DNA from: Segatella copri
GTDB lineage: Bacteria > Bacteroidota > Bacteroidia > Bacteroidales > Bacteroidaceae
Assembly (NCBI RefSeq): GCF_002224675.1
Contig: NZ_NMPZ01000003.1
Coordinates: 121,755-185,754 of the forward strand
Length of the DNA stretch: 64,000 nt
Reading direction: 5' to 3'
The notes beneath the pieces are model-generated. The model did not search any database. It saw only the letters and a list, made by a program, of their open reading frames with translations, and was not told where the DNA came from. The position numbers and the translations under genes were made by a program. Shown one piece after another: positions 1 through 7,895 of this stretch. Each line of letters begins with the position of its first letter. Position 1 is the first letter of the stretch.

Positions 1-2
1 TC

Positions 3-230
3 CGTGAGCGCAGTGAGGACAAGACCATGAACAAGTGGCTCGACACGCAGGACGTGTGTCAGACGCTCAACATCTGCCCACGGACAGTGCAGACGCTTCG
101 GGACAACGGAACTTTGGCTTATACGCAAATCAGCCACAAGACCTACTACAAGCCGGAGGACGTGATGGCTATCGTAGCAGTAGTGGAGGACAAGAAAAAG
201 GACATGCGCTTTCGCAAGCGCACAGGTTAG
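3..230 (+). CDS. Helix-turn-helix (excisionase/MerR-like) protein, 5' end cut by the window
   Basis: A helix-turn-helix of the HTH_17 type used by excisionases and regulators of Bacteroidales mobile elements is visible: an 'LDTQDVCQTLNICPRTVQ' helix pair, then 'LRDNGTLAYTQ' and a 'YYKPEDV' wing. The frame stays open to the window edge, and relatives carry 30-40 residues before the HTH, as the next gene does. The ATG at 27 is therefore probably internal and the true start lies outside. The role is inferred: control of excision or transfer of the element. The exact target is unknown. Confidence 0.7.
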   Translation, partial: RERSEDKTMNKWLDTQDVCQTLNICPRTVQTLRDNGTLAYTQISHKTYYKPEDVMAIVAVVEDKKKDMRFRKRTG

Positions 231-312
231 GCTGTCAATATACAACAGCCACTTTATCCAATGCAGCAAGTAAACCGAGTAACGTAAGTATCAACAATAA
301 AACGAGACAACT

Positions 313-621
313 ATGAGCAATGAAGTAATGACAAGAAACAGCGAGTGGATGAACCACATCGTGAACCACCTCAACCGAATGGTTGACAATTTTGAACGTG
401 CCGTGATGAACTACCGCCCCATGCTTGACGGTGAGCGCTTCATGACGGACAAGGAGCTTTGTGCCAGGCTGCAACTGAGCCGAAGAACCCTGCAGGACTA
501 CCGAAACAACGGTGTCATCCCGTATATCCAGCTTGGCGGAAAGATACTCTACCGTGAGTCCGACATTCAGAAGATTCTGATGGCTAACTATCGTGAGGCG
601 TACCGAATGAAGGGCTTGTAG
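313..621 (+). CDS. Helix-turn-helix domain protein of mobile element
   Basis: The protein has 102 residues. About 40 N-terminal helical residues precede an HTH_17-type domain ('MTDKELCARLQLSRRTLQ', then 'YRNNGVIPYIQLGGKILYRESDI'). It lies 82 bp after another HTH gene in the same direction and has the same architecture; paired small HTH proteins of this type are standard in Bacteroidales integrative elements and are thought to act as excisionase-like or regulatory factors. A 17-bp imperfect inverted repeat lies 40 bp after the stop and may end the transcript. The DNA target is unknown. Confidence 0.8.
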   Translation: MSNEVMTRNSEWMNHIVNHLNRMVDNFERAVMNYRPMLDGERFMTDKELCARLQLSRRTLQDYRNNGVIPYIQLGGKILYRESDIQKILMANYREAYRMKGL

Positions 622-660
622 GAGAAATACAAGTCCTTGATGAGTGGGGTGAAATGAACA

Positions 661-715
661 AGGCGACAACGTATAACTTACCGAGCGTGGTTGTTATAGG
701 TTGTCGCCTCATTTT
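661..715 (+). terminator. Hairpin with 17-bp arms after the HTH gene
   Basis: AGGCGACAACGTATAAC (661-677) pairs with 693-709 at 16 of 17 positions around a 15-nt loop, followed by CATTTTATT. It sits 40 bp past the HTH stop and is a plausible terminator. A protein-binding palindrome of the mobile element is an alternative. Confidence 0.5.
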
Positions 716-818
716 ATTGGCTATACCGAGTTGGTCGTGTTTGCCGGGTGTTCTCCGTATGGTCTGTATAAAATCTAATACCATGCTAAAACACACTGCG
801 GTGGTTCGCCCAAGTGGC

Positions 819-837
819 TGGAGGCGCAAAGCCTCCA
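819..837. repeat. Short perfect hairpin TGGAGGC-GCAAA-GCCTCCA
   Basis: A 7-bp perfect stem with a 5-nt loop in the non-coding space (622-897) between the HTH gene and a membrane protein. It has no T-tract. It could be part of an origin-of-transfer-like or regulatory site, but nothing else in the sequence supports that. Confidence 0.4.
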
Positions 838-897
838 AGGAACGTTGCTTGAAGGATTCCTATACAATTAGGAATCATCTCTCTTCATTCTTTTGCA

Positions 898-1257
898 TTA
901 CATACTACTCATGCAATGCCAAAATATTAACATGCACCAAAATATTATATAGACTATGGAGATAAGAAAAAACACCTTTTTCTTCTTCGATTTTAAAAGG
1001 TGAAGTACAAATCCACTATAAATGGAAAAAACAGGTATTATAAGTATTTTAAACCATCCTATAACATCATAATATGAATAAAAAAAAGTACAAGCGTATG
1101 TTGCCCAGTACAAACATATCACAAATGCCATTACAAATTTCAAAAAGACAAATGTCACTTGTTTGTTTTTTAGGTACAATAGGAAATATGCTATAGGAAC
1201 AACTGTTGCAAATAGCATATCTCCTCTCCATATTATATAAAAATCCAAAAGTCTCAT
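898..1257 (-). CDS. Small multi-pass membrane protein, function unknown
   Basis: The protein has 119 residues, almost wholly hydrophobic, with about four predicted transmembrane segments (for example near residues 14-30, 36-60, 68-86 and 95-115) and a short Lys-rich cytoplasmic turn ('KSKKKK') before the last one. Its DNA is distinctly AT-rich compared with neighbours, as expected for cargo in a mobile element. I do not recognise a family. It stands alone, with non-coding sequence on both sides. Confidence 0.55.
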   Translation of the reverse strand: MRLLDFYIIWRGDMLFATVVPIAYFLLYLKNKQVTFVFLKFVMAFVICLYWATYACTFFYSYYDVIGWFKILIIPVFSIYSGFVLHLLKSKKKKVFFLISIVYIIFWCMLIFWHCMSSM

Positions 1258-1390
1258 TTTAGTTCATTATTTGTTTGACACTGCAATTTTAGAGAAATAA
1301 ATTGAATAAAGCAAATGAATTTAAAACCTTTATAAAATTTTAACACATTAGTTTTCAAAGAATAGAGGTCATTGATGAAAAATGTAATTG

Positions 1391-1753
1391 CTACACCATT
1401 ATATTCTTCGACCACAGGCAGACCAACTTCGGGCGGTTGGTCTGCTTTTTGATGATGGCTTGCATGATGAACTCACGAAAGGCTCTGCTCTCAATGCTGT
1501 CAATACGGAAGGCTACCGCAATGACGAGTTCAAGGCTATACACATCATAGCTGATGCGGTCGTTCTTCCTGACATGACGACGCACACCATGCTCTTTCAG
1601 AATGCCGTCCTTGAATACAGCCTTGACTGCCTTGCGCACATAGCAGCCGAATACATTATACATGTCGGCAATCTCCTGCATGGTCATCCATACAGTATCG
1701 GTCGGCATGGATACCGTTCCGCTCTCGCTGATAGTTATAACTCCTCTGTTCAT
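1391..1753 (-). CDS. RhuM-like mobile element protein
   Basis: The 120-residue protein carries the RhuM/virulence-type N-terminal fold: 'VWMTMQEIADMYNV' (a degenerate HTH), 'AVFKDGILKE', then 'YDVYSLELVIAVAFRIDS' and 'AFREFIMQAI'. Full-length RhuM proteins are longer, so this is a short form common beside integrases in Bacteroidales. Its ATG overlaps the stop of the upstream recombinase by four bases (ATGA at 1750-1753), which implies translational coupling. The function is unknown; DNA binding linked to integration or excision is an inference. Confidence 0.7.
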   Translation of the reverse strand: MNRGVITISESGTVSMPTDTVWMTMQEIADMYNVFGCYVRKAVKAVFKDGILKEHGVRRHVRKNDRISYDVYSLELVIAVAFRIDSIESRAFREFIMQAIIKKQTNRPKLVCLWSKNIMV

Positions 1754-2961
1754 TTTCCAATAGTTTTTTCGTTCGATAATCTGTTCCTTTCCCGCTTGGC
1801 AATAAGCTTATCCATGTCATTTGAAATCTTCTGCTCCGTCACCTGCGCATAGACCTGTGTGCTTGTAATGTCTGCGTGTCCCATCATCTTGGCTATGCTG
1901 CCGATGGGAATGTCCTCGTTGAGCATCAAGACTCCGAATGTATGGCGGCTGGCGTGGAATCCCAACTTATTACTTATGCCAAGCACCATTCCAAGGGTAT
2001 GCACATCAAGATAGATGTCTTTCTTCTCACCCAGTGGAAAAACAGGCTTGCTGTCGTCCGTGGTATTGTAGAGCGAAAGAATCTTCTCGGCTATCGGATG
2101 GAGTGGCACGAAGAACTCCACGCCTGTCTTCTCTCTTTCCTTGCGGATGAACTTCCTACCCTCGGAGTTCTCACTGATATGGTGAGGGTACAGTTTCTTT
2201 ACATCTATATAGGATAAGGAGGTGAGCGAGGCAAAAATGAAACATCTGCGTGCAAGCTCTGTTCGCTCGTCAGCCATCGGGGTAGAGAGCATCTTGACGA
2301 AGTCTGCCTTGCTGATATGGGTCATCTTCGGGGCTGCCTTCTTCTCATACCCTATCTTGGCTATGGGATTGAAGCGGATAATGCTCCTGTCCACTGCCTT
2401 GTACATCAACATGTTCAGCCAGAGAAGGCAATGGTTCACGTAGCTGTCTATGCGTCCCTGGTCTTGTTTCAGGAATAGCTTGTATTCCTCCCCGAAATTC
2501 TCGTCTATGTCCTCAAAGGCGATGTCGTCCTTATCCAACGAATGGACAAAGGCTCTCAGGTTCTTCTGCCATGTCCGCTTGTGCAGGAAGGTTTGTCTGG
2601 CTTTTGAGGTTCGATACCATTCCACGATGGTATCACCAAAGTTCAGCAAGAACCTTCCTGTCGTATCCTTGTCCTTCAACACAGCCTTCAGCATTTCCAC
2701 AGTGATGATGCCATTGGCGGTAAGAAGTGAGTTGTATTTATCCTTGACCTCAGCAAGGAAACTTGCCAATCGTCCGTTGTCCCTTGCGTTCCGTACCTCT
2801 CCCTTCTTGGCGTTCCACTCCTGTGGGGTACAGGATATGCCTGTGGAAATGGCTGCGCTTTTGCCGTCAACGGTGATGCGGCAAAGTATGTTGGCTGTTC
2901 CGTCTGCCTTCACCTTCTGTCTGTTGATGTAAGGCAAAATTGAAAATGTACTTCTGCTCAT
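1750..2961 (-). CDS. Site-specific tyrosine recombinase (integrase 1)
   Basis: A 403-residue integrase with three parts: an N-terminal arm-binding domain ('MSRSTFSILPYINRQKVKADG'-like start and 'ISTGISCTPQEWNAKKGEV'), a SAM-like core-binding domain (about 100-200), and a C-terminal catalytic domain. Visible catalytic residues are 'HASRH' (His and Arg II), 'GHADI' (His) and the Tyr in 'TQVYAQV'. The first catalytic Arg is absent: the box I region reads 'TSLSYIDVKKL'. This is a known trait of CTnDOT-type integrases. The start at 2961 is chosen because the family begins at MSRSTF. It lies 64 bp after a second recombinase and is translationally coupled to the RhuM-like gene. Confidence 0.9.
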   Translation of the reverse strand: MSRSTFSILPYINRQKVKADGTANILCRITVDGKSAAISTGISCTPQEWNAKKGEVRNARDNGRLASFLAEVKDKYNSLLTANGIITVEMLKAVLKDKDTTGRFLLNFGDTIVEWYRTSKARQTFLHKRTWQKNLRAFVHSLDKDDIAFEDIDENFGEEYKLFLKQDQGRIDSYVNHCLLWLNMLMYKAVDRSIIRFNPIAKIGYEKKAAPKMTHISKADFVKMLSTPMADERTELARRCFIFASLTSLSYIDVKKLYPHHISENSEGRKFIRKEREKTGVEFFVPLHPIAEKILSLYNTTDDSKPVFPLGEKKDIYLDVHTLGMVLGISNKLGFHASRHTFGVLMLNEDIPIGSIAKMMGHADITSTQVYAQVTEQKISNDMDKLIAKRERNRLSNEKTIGK

Positions 2962-3025
2962 AGTTGTTGTCCTTATAATATAATAATGTAGTTGAAACTG
3001 TAAAAAGAAAAGTTGAAAGCCCTGT

Positions 3026-4258
3026 TCATAATGCGAGAACGAAGTCCTTCTCGGTTGCAGCGATGAACTTGTCCATGTCCTCAAACAGCTTCTTTTGGGT
3101 TACTCTCGCATACCGCTGCGTCATCTTTACATCCTTGTGACCGAGCATCTTGCAGATGGTCTCCATCGGCACACCAGCCTCCAGCGTAATGAGGCTGGCG
3201 AACGAGTGTCGTCCCGAATGGTAGGAATAGGTCTTGCTCGTTTCCGCCAACTTGCAGATGGTGATGAGATCGATACGAACACGATTCGTGCTCAGCAATG
3301 GGAAAAGGGTATCTCTTGCCCCGTCCTCGTATTTCGCCATCAGCTCCAACGCCTCGGGCAGGAGTTTCACCCTGGCAAGTGTTCCGGTCTTCTTGCGGTT
3401 ATAGATGAGCCATTTGTCGCCATCTTCCAACACCTTGACATTGGCTTTCGTGATGGAAACGGTGTCTATGAAGGCTGTTCCTGCATAGCAGGCGAAAAGA
3501 AACAGGTCACGGCTAACGGATAGTCTCGGCTTGTCTTCGGGTAGTTCCACATCACGGATTTTTATGAAATCAGACATGCTGAGAGCCTTGGGTGTCGTAA
3601 CCCTTGGAGTGCCAACCCGATAATGGGCGAACAGCAGGTTCTTGCACAAGCCTCGCTCAAAGGCGATGCGGCACATCTTCTTGAAGAGCGACACATAGAT
3701 GGTGATGGTTCCTGATGAAAAGCCTTTCTCGTCAAGCAGGTAATGGTGAAAGTCACTGATGAAAGGCTCGGTCAGCTGTCCGAAAGCCAAATCAGTCAAC
3801 CTATACTTCTCCCCGATGAACTCAGCGAGATTCTTGCGAATCTTTCTGTAAGTCCAGACACTGCTCTTCGACATATCGATGCCCTCATGGGTGCTGAGTT
3901 CACTGATATGCTCGTCCACGAAGGAGAGAAGTGTGGTCTGTGTCTTGACGCTGCCCTGCAAAGCCTCCTTGACATCCTTAGCCTCGAAGACCGTTCTCTT
4001 TTCCACAAGCACATCGAAAGCCTTTTGGATGGAAAGCAACAACTGCTCGATGTCCTTGTTGGTCTCCACGGCTTCCTTGCTCTTGCCCTCCAATCGGCTG
4101 GCACGAGGATTCCAAAGCGATGGAGTGCAAGACAACTTGCAGGAGAACTGCGCCATAGTCCTGTTCACCGTGATGCGTCCCATGATGGGAGCTTTTCCAT
4201 TCTTGTCCATTCCGCTCTTTTTTAGGTAGAGCAACACCTTGAATTTTTCGATTTTCAT
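3026..4258 (-). CDS. Site-specific tyrosine recombinase (integrase 2)
   Basis: A 410-residue CTn-type integrase with an arm-binding domain ('MKIEKFKVLLYLKKSG', 'CKLSCTPSLWNPRASRLEG'), a SAM-like domain, and a catalytic domain containing 'HSGRHSFASLI', 'MLGHKDVKMTQRYARV' (His and the nucleophilic Tyr). Box I reads 'ACYAGTAFIDTVSI', again without the first Arg. The start at 4258 matches family starts. The two recombinases are only distantly similar, so they are a functional pair rather than a recent duplication. The promoter and binding sites are probably in 4259-4480. It is likely to insert or excise the element, perhaps together with integrase 1. Confidence 0.9.
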   Translation of the reverse strand: MKIEKFKVLLYLKKSGMDKNGKAPIMGRITVNRTMAQFSCKLSCTPSLWNPRASRLEGKSKEAVETNKDIEQLLLSIQKAFDVLVEKRTVFEAKDVKEALQGSVKTQTTLLSFVDEHISELSTHEGIDMSKSSVWTYRKIRKNLAEFIGEKYRLTDLAFGQLTEPFISDFHHYLLDEKGFSSGTITIYVSLFKKMCRIAFERGLCKNLLFAHYRVGTPRVTTPKALSMSDFIKIRDVELPEDKPRLSVSRDLFLFACYAGTAFIDTVSITKANVKVLEDGDKWLIYNRKKTGTLARVKLLPEALELMAKYEDGARDTLFPLLSTNRVRIDLITICKLAETSKTYSYHSGRHSFASLITLEAGVPMETICKMLGHKDVKMTQRYARVTQKKLFEDMDKFIAATEKDFVLAL

Positions 4259-4350
4259 AACGCTTACATTTTGAGTGTGCAAATATAATCATTTTGTAAG
4301 CGTTCCTTGATACACAAAACATTGAGAATCAGTGCAATAAAATCCGTTGA

Positions 4351-4476
4351 TGCACAAAGTTGCCTTTCCGTATTGTTACCTGTTTTGCATAGGTAACTGT
4401 GGCTCACGATTTAGTAACTGAACTACTTCAATATTCCTCACTCGCTTGCTTTATGCCGATTTGGCAACTTTGTGCA
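4351..4476. repeat. Inverted-repeat region upstream of integrases (attachment/Int-binding candidate)
   Basis: TGCACAAAGTTGCC (4351-4364) and its exact reverse complement GGCAACTTTGTGCA (4463-4476) enclose a smaller dyad, GTTACC (4375-4380) and GGTAAC (4392-4397), plus another GTAAC at 4412-4416. The cluster lies between the second integrase and the first housekeeping gene. Position and symmetry suggest recombinase arm or core sites, or the end of the element; this is inference. Confidence 0.55.
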
Positions 4477-4672
4477 AATCTACTCATTCCCAACTGTTTA
4501 CGTTCCAACCTCTCTTATTCTCCTTTAGCTGCTTTAGAGCTTTATGTTAATAATCCTAACTCGTAGTTCTTAGAAGAAAGAAGCGTTGAGTTGTGTTTCC
4601 GGAAATATAGTTTTTTGTCTTAAAATTCTTCCAGTAAGATAGTTAACTAGAATATCCATCAGCAGCAAAAAG

Positions 4673-4695
4673 TGACTCAGTGAGTCACTGAGTCA
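4673..4695. repeat. 23-nt perfect palindrome beside the ispG terminator
   Basis: TGACTCAGTGA, one central G, then TCACTGAGTCA, followed by eight T. The stem could serve as a plus-strand terminator for anything read out of the mobile element. The remaining part of the 4283-4775 gap shows no gene. Confidence 0.6.
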
Positions 4696-4703
4696 TTTTT
4701 TTT

Positions 4704-4742
4704 AAAAAAAGAGGAAATGCAGGAACGGCATTTCCTCTTTTA
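4704..4742 (-). terminator. Terminator of the ispG transcript
   Basis: GAGGAAATGC (4711-4720) and GCATTTCCTC (4728-4737) form a 10-bp stem with a 7-nt loop and A/T flanks on both sides, so in minus-strand reading it is followed by a run of seven T. It lies 34 bp past the ispG stop. The symmetric flanks make it potentially bidirectional. Confidence 0.8.
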
Positions 4743-4775
4743 TCTGGGGTATTGCTCTTATTCAGAAGAGCCGAA

Positions 4776-6644
4776 TTATTGCTTATCCGAGTCGATGAGG
4801 GCGAGCAGATGCTCTACTGCCACCTCCTGCGGAATATTCTTTTCTACGCAAACCTGCTTGCGGTAGAGACTTACTCGGTTAGGACCGGCGCCTACGTAGC
4901 CGTAATCGGCATCCGCCATTTCACCTGGACCATTCACGATGCAGCCCATGATGCCAATCTTCAAGCCCTTGAGATGCTTGGTTGCCTCCTTGATCTTGGC
5001 GATGGTTTCACGAAGATCGTAGAGGGTTCTGCCACAACCTGGACAACTGATATACTCGGTCTTGCTGGTGCGCAGACGGGCTGCCTGAAGAATGCCGAAA
5101 GCGGTTTCATCTACTGTCTGGGCAGGGATGTCACCATCGTTCATCAGCCAGATACCATCGGTCAGACCATCAATCATCAAGGCACCCATATCGGCTGCTG
5201 CCTCCAGCTGGAAGTCGCTCTTCTCCTCCTTGCTATGCTGGTACATCTCGGCAAAGATCACAGGGTTCTTCAAGCCGGCATTCATCATCTCGTGAACCAA
5301 TGCACGCTGGTCGCCCAGGCGGTTCTGATGATTGCTGACGCAGATAACCACTACCTCAGGATGAGCCTTCAGGCAGGCGATATACTCCTCGGCAGGAGTA
5401 CCAAACTGCAGGGTGAGGAACTTGATATCTGCCTTGATGCTGGCGATGAGCGGCATTGCCATGGCAGGGAAGATAGGGTAGAGCTTGGCACCAGTAGTCT
5501 CTGGCTTACTGTTCAGCGTCTCGTAAACGTTGTAATCTACGATGTAGCTCTGACCTGGCACAAACTGCTTAGGCATCTTACCGCCTATATAGATATAATC
5601 AGGTGTAGCATCCTTGTTCTCACAAATGGTGCTCTCGCCGTTGATTCGGTTGCTGATGACTACAGGTACGTTGTTGCCGCCGATATTGCCTACAGCCACG
5701 GTTTCGCGGCGGGTAGGGCGCAGCCAGTCGAAGCTAGGACAAGCTGCGGCAGGAATCAGAAGATGTCCCTTCTTCTTGCCGATGTAATCCACCAGATGGC
5801 GAGCCACCGGAATCTCTGCAGCTGGCTCCTCGCTGAGGCTTACTCGAACGGTATCGCCGATGCCGTCAGCCAGCAGGGCACCGATACCCACTGCACTCTT
5901 GATTCTTCCATCCTCACCTTCGCCAGCTTCGGTTACGCCGAGGTGGAGTGGGTAGTTCATGCCTTCCTTCTCCATTTCTTCTACCAGGAGGCGCATGGAG
6001 CGGACCATCACTACGGTATTGGATGACTTGATGCTGATGACTACATCGTGGAAATTCTCCTTCTTGCAGATGCGCAGGAATTCGAGGCAGCTCTCTACGA
6101 TGCCCTCAGGGGTATCGCCATAGCGGTTGCGGATGCGGTCGGAGAGTGAACCGTGGTTCACGCCGATGCGGATGGCTGTATGGTTCTCCTTGCAGATGTT
6201 GAGGAAAGGCACGAAGCGCTCCTCAATCTTCTGGAGTTCGTGAGCATACTCCTCATCAGTATATTCCTGCTTGATGAACTTGCGGGCAGGATCCACGTAG
6301 TTGCCAGGATTTATGCGCACTTTCTCACAATAGAGAGCAGCCACGTCGGCAACGTTAGGATTGAAGTGAACATCGGCAACGAGTGGAGTCTGATAGCCGT
6401 CGGCACGGATGCCGGCATTGATGTTCTTCATATTCTCTGCCTCGCGGGAACCCTGTGTGGTGAAGCGCACCAGTTCGCCGCCAGCCTTGATGATTTCCTC
6501 TGCCTGACGGACGCAAGCCTCAGTATCATTGGTGTTGGTGGTGGTCATCGACTGGATGCGGATAGGGTTATCGCCACCCAGATCGATGGCTCCGATATGT
6601 GCCACAGAAGAGGCACGGCGGGTATAATTGAATAAATCTACCAT
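4776..6644 (-). CDS. ispG: (E)-4-hydroxy-3-methylbut-2-enyl-diphosphate synthase, long form
   Basis: The enzyme converts 2-C-methyl-erythritol 2,4-cyclodiphosphate to HMBPP, the penultimate step of the MEP isoprenoid pathway, using a [4Fe-4S] cluster. The 622 residues begin with the TIM-barrel ('GGDNPIRIQSMTTTNTND', 'VADVHFNP', 'RINPGN', 'IRIGVNHGSL') and end with the reductase-like domain holding the cluster cysteines ('SCPGCGRT', 'GCIVNGPGE'). The extra middle domain (roughly 290-520) is the usual insertion of Bacteroidetes, Chlamydia and plant enzymes. The start at 6644 gives the family N-terminus; an upstream in-frame ATG at 6689 would add 15 unmatched residues. It follows purE by 53 bp. 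Confidence 0.95.
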   Translation of the reverse strand: MVDLFNYTRRASSVAHIGAIDLGGDNPIRIQSMTTTNTNDTEACVRQAEEIIKAGGELVRFTTQGSREAENMKNINAGIRADGYQTPLVADVHFNPNVADVAALYCEKVRINPGNYVDPARKFIKQEYTDEEYAHELQKIEERFVPFLNICKENHTAIRIGVNHGSLSDRIRNRYGDTPEGIVESCLEFLRICKKENFHDVVISIKSSNTVVMVRSMRLLVEEMEKEGMNYPLHLGVTEAGEGEDGRIKSAVGIGALLADGIGDTVRVSLSEEPAAEIPVARHLVDYIGKKKGHLLIPAAACPSFDWLRPTRRETVAVGNIGGNNVPVVISNRINGESTICENKDATPDYIYIGGKMPKQFVPGQSYIVDYNVYETLNSKPETTGAKLYPIFPAMAMPLIASIKADIKFLTLQFGTPAEEYIACLKAHPEVVVICVSNHQNRLGDQRALVHEMMNAGLKNPVIFAEMYQHSKEEKSDFQLEAAADMGALMIDGLTDGIWLMNDGDIPAQTVDETAFGILQAARLRTSKTEYISCPGCGRTLYDLRETIAKIKEATKHLKGLKIGIMGCIVNGPGEMADADYGYVGAGPNRVSLYRKQVCVEKNIPQEVAVEHLLALIDSDKQ

Positions 6645-6660
6645 AATGTATAAGAATAGA

Positions 6661-6686
6661 ATATGCCCCAAAGGAATGGGGCATAT
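6661..6686 (-). terminator. Hairpin between purE and ispG
   Basis: ATATGCCCCA (6661-6670) and TGGGGCATAT (6677-6686) form a perfect 10-bp stem with a 6-nt loop, 11 bp after the purE stop and 16 bp before the ispG start. The following T content is weak, so partial termination or an mRNA-processing stem is as likely as full termination. Confidence 0.55.
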
Positions 6687-6697
6687 CACATATTAGA

Positions 6698-7204
6698 TTA
6701 ATTACACTTGAAGTCGTATTTCACCTCAGCCAAATCCTTGTTGGCCTTCTCTATCTTGGCACCAAGACCCGCCTTCCAAGCTTCTACCTTCTGAGCCACT
6801 TCCTCATCGGCAAGGGCAATCATCTCGGCAGCGAGGATGGCAGCGTTCTGAGCCGCATTCACACCAACAGTAGCCACAGGAATGCCAGGAGGCATCTGGA
6901 TGATGCTGAGCATGGCATCAAGACCATCGAGCATACCCTTGATAGGTACACCGATAACTGGCAGTGGGGTAGATGCTGCGATAACACCAGGAAGGGCGGC
7001 AGCCATACCGGCAGCGGCGATGATTACCTTCACGCCACGCTCCTTGGCTCCCTTGGCAAATGATTCTACTGCATCCGGTGTGCGGTGTGCAGAGAGGGCA
7101 TTTACCTCGAAAGGAATCTGGTTGTCGTTCAACCACTTACATGCTTTTTCCATAACAGGCAGATCGCTGGTACTGCCCATGATAATGCTTACTAATGGTT
7201 TCAT
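6698..7204 (-). CDS. purE: N5-carboxyaminoimidazole ribonucleotide mutase
   Basis: Catalyses conversion of N5-CAIR to CAIR in de novo purine synthesis. At 168 residues it has the normal class I length. Visible signatures are 'IIMGSTSDLP' (substrate phosphate and catalytic region), 'SAHRTPD' with the conserved active-site His, 'AAAGMAAALPGVIAA' and 'MPPGIPVATVGV'. It is minus-strand and probably shares a transcript with the PAP2-like gene before it (82 bp gap) and ispG after it. No purK neighbour is present. Confidence 0.95.
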   Translation of the reverse strand: MKPLVSIIMGSTSDLPVMEKACKWLNDNQIPFEVNALSAHRTPDAVESFAKGAKERGVKVIIAAAGMAAALPGVIAASTPLPVIGVPIKGMLDGLDAMLSIIQMPPGIPVATVGVNAAQNAAILAAEMIALADEEVAQKVEAWKAGLGAKIEKANKDLAEVKYDFKCN

Positions 7205-7286
7205 TTCTTACTATATTATGTTATTAATTCTTTTTTCTATGTTCCTTGTACGGCACCGGAATCAGGTGTCCAGGATGGTGCAGGCT

Positions 7287-7895
7287 TCAGATGACCAGGA
7301 TAGCGCAGGCGGCTCCTACGAGGAAGCCCGTAACTACCTGTGAGAGCGAGTGCTGTCGCAGTATCATGCGCGCCGTTCCTACGGCTCCTGCCAGTATCAG
7401 CACGAAGCAGAGCCACCACAGCGGGTTGAAAGAGAAGGCGATGGAATAGGATACCAGTCCGCCTGCCACGCCTCCGATGGCGGCTGTATGGGTGCTGATC
7501 TTCCACCATATATTGATGAGGGCACATACCATCTGGATGGTGAGTGCCACTACCACGATGATGCTGATGACGCGGGGAGTGTTGCGGTACTCCATCCAGA
7601 AGAAGCAGGCGAAGTAGCACACGATGGAGATGATATAGGGCACGAGACGGCGCTCCTTTCTGCCCAGTTCGTGGGATGTCCATCCCTGGCAGAGCCGGTA
7701 GAGATGGATGAGCAGCGAGGGTGCCACCACGGTGAGCAGATACACCATAGCAAGCATCACCAGCTTGTACATCATCGGCAACAATGACATATAGCTGAAG
7801 ATGAACAGTGCTATCAATCCCACTATCGGCAGATAGAAGGGGGTGAAGATCATGCTCATGATTCGTGCAGTGAATATGATATTCTTCTCTTTCAT
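7287..7895 (-). CDS. PAP2-like membrane protein with incomplete active site
   Basis: A 202-residue protein with about five or six transmembrane segments. The C-terminal half resembles the PAP2 phosphatase core: 'STHTAAIGGVAGGL' stands where PSGH lies and 'ARMILRQHSLSQVVTGFLVG' matches the SRx5Hx3D motif with Arg and His kept but Ala for Ser and Gln for Asp. Lipid phosphatase activity is therefore uncertain. Its ATG overlaps the rpoN stop (ATGA, 7892-7895), so the two are translationally coupled. It may act on undecaprenyl or phosphatidyl phosphates, but this is only a family-level guess. Confidence 0.7.
   Translation of the reverse strand: MKEKNIIFTARIMSMIFTPFYLPIVGLIALFIFSYMSLLPMMYKLVMLAMVYLLTVVAPSLLIHLYRLCQGWTSHELGRKERRLVPYIISIVCYFACFFWMEYRNTPRVISIIVVVALTIQMVCALINIWWKISTHTAAIGGVAGGLVSYSIAFSFNPLWWLCFVLILAGAVGTARMILRQHSLSQVVTGFLVGAACAILVI

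Larger units (their letters stand above)
1..4480. mobile_element. End of an integrated conjugative/mobilizable element
   Basis: Two excisionase-like helix-turn-helix proteins, a RhuM-like protein and two tandem tyrosine recombinases are followed by a dyad-rich non-coding segment, after which conserved housekeeping genes begin at ispG. This is the usual layout of the integrase end of Bacteroidales integrative elements. The other end lies left of the window. The right limit is set by inference at the inverted-repeat region 4351-4476; the exact attachment core was not identified. Confidence 0.7.

Noticed and set aside
819..837. Origin of transfer of the left mobile element
   Set aside because: There is only a small hairpin; no relaxase gene adjoins it in the window and no nic-like sequence can be named.
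584..838. 84-codon minus-strand frame after the HTH gene
   Set aside because: It runs through the 17-bp inverted repeat and overlaps the HTH gene end; no domain is seen. It was kept only as hairpin sequence.
4752..6026. 424-codon plus-strand open frame opposite ispG
   Set aside because: It is fully antisense to the well-supported ispG, has no recognisable domain and no promoter, and its composition reflects the codon bias of ispG.
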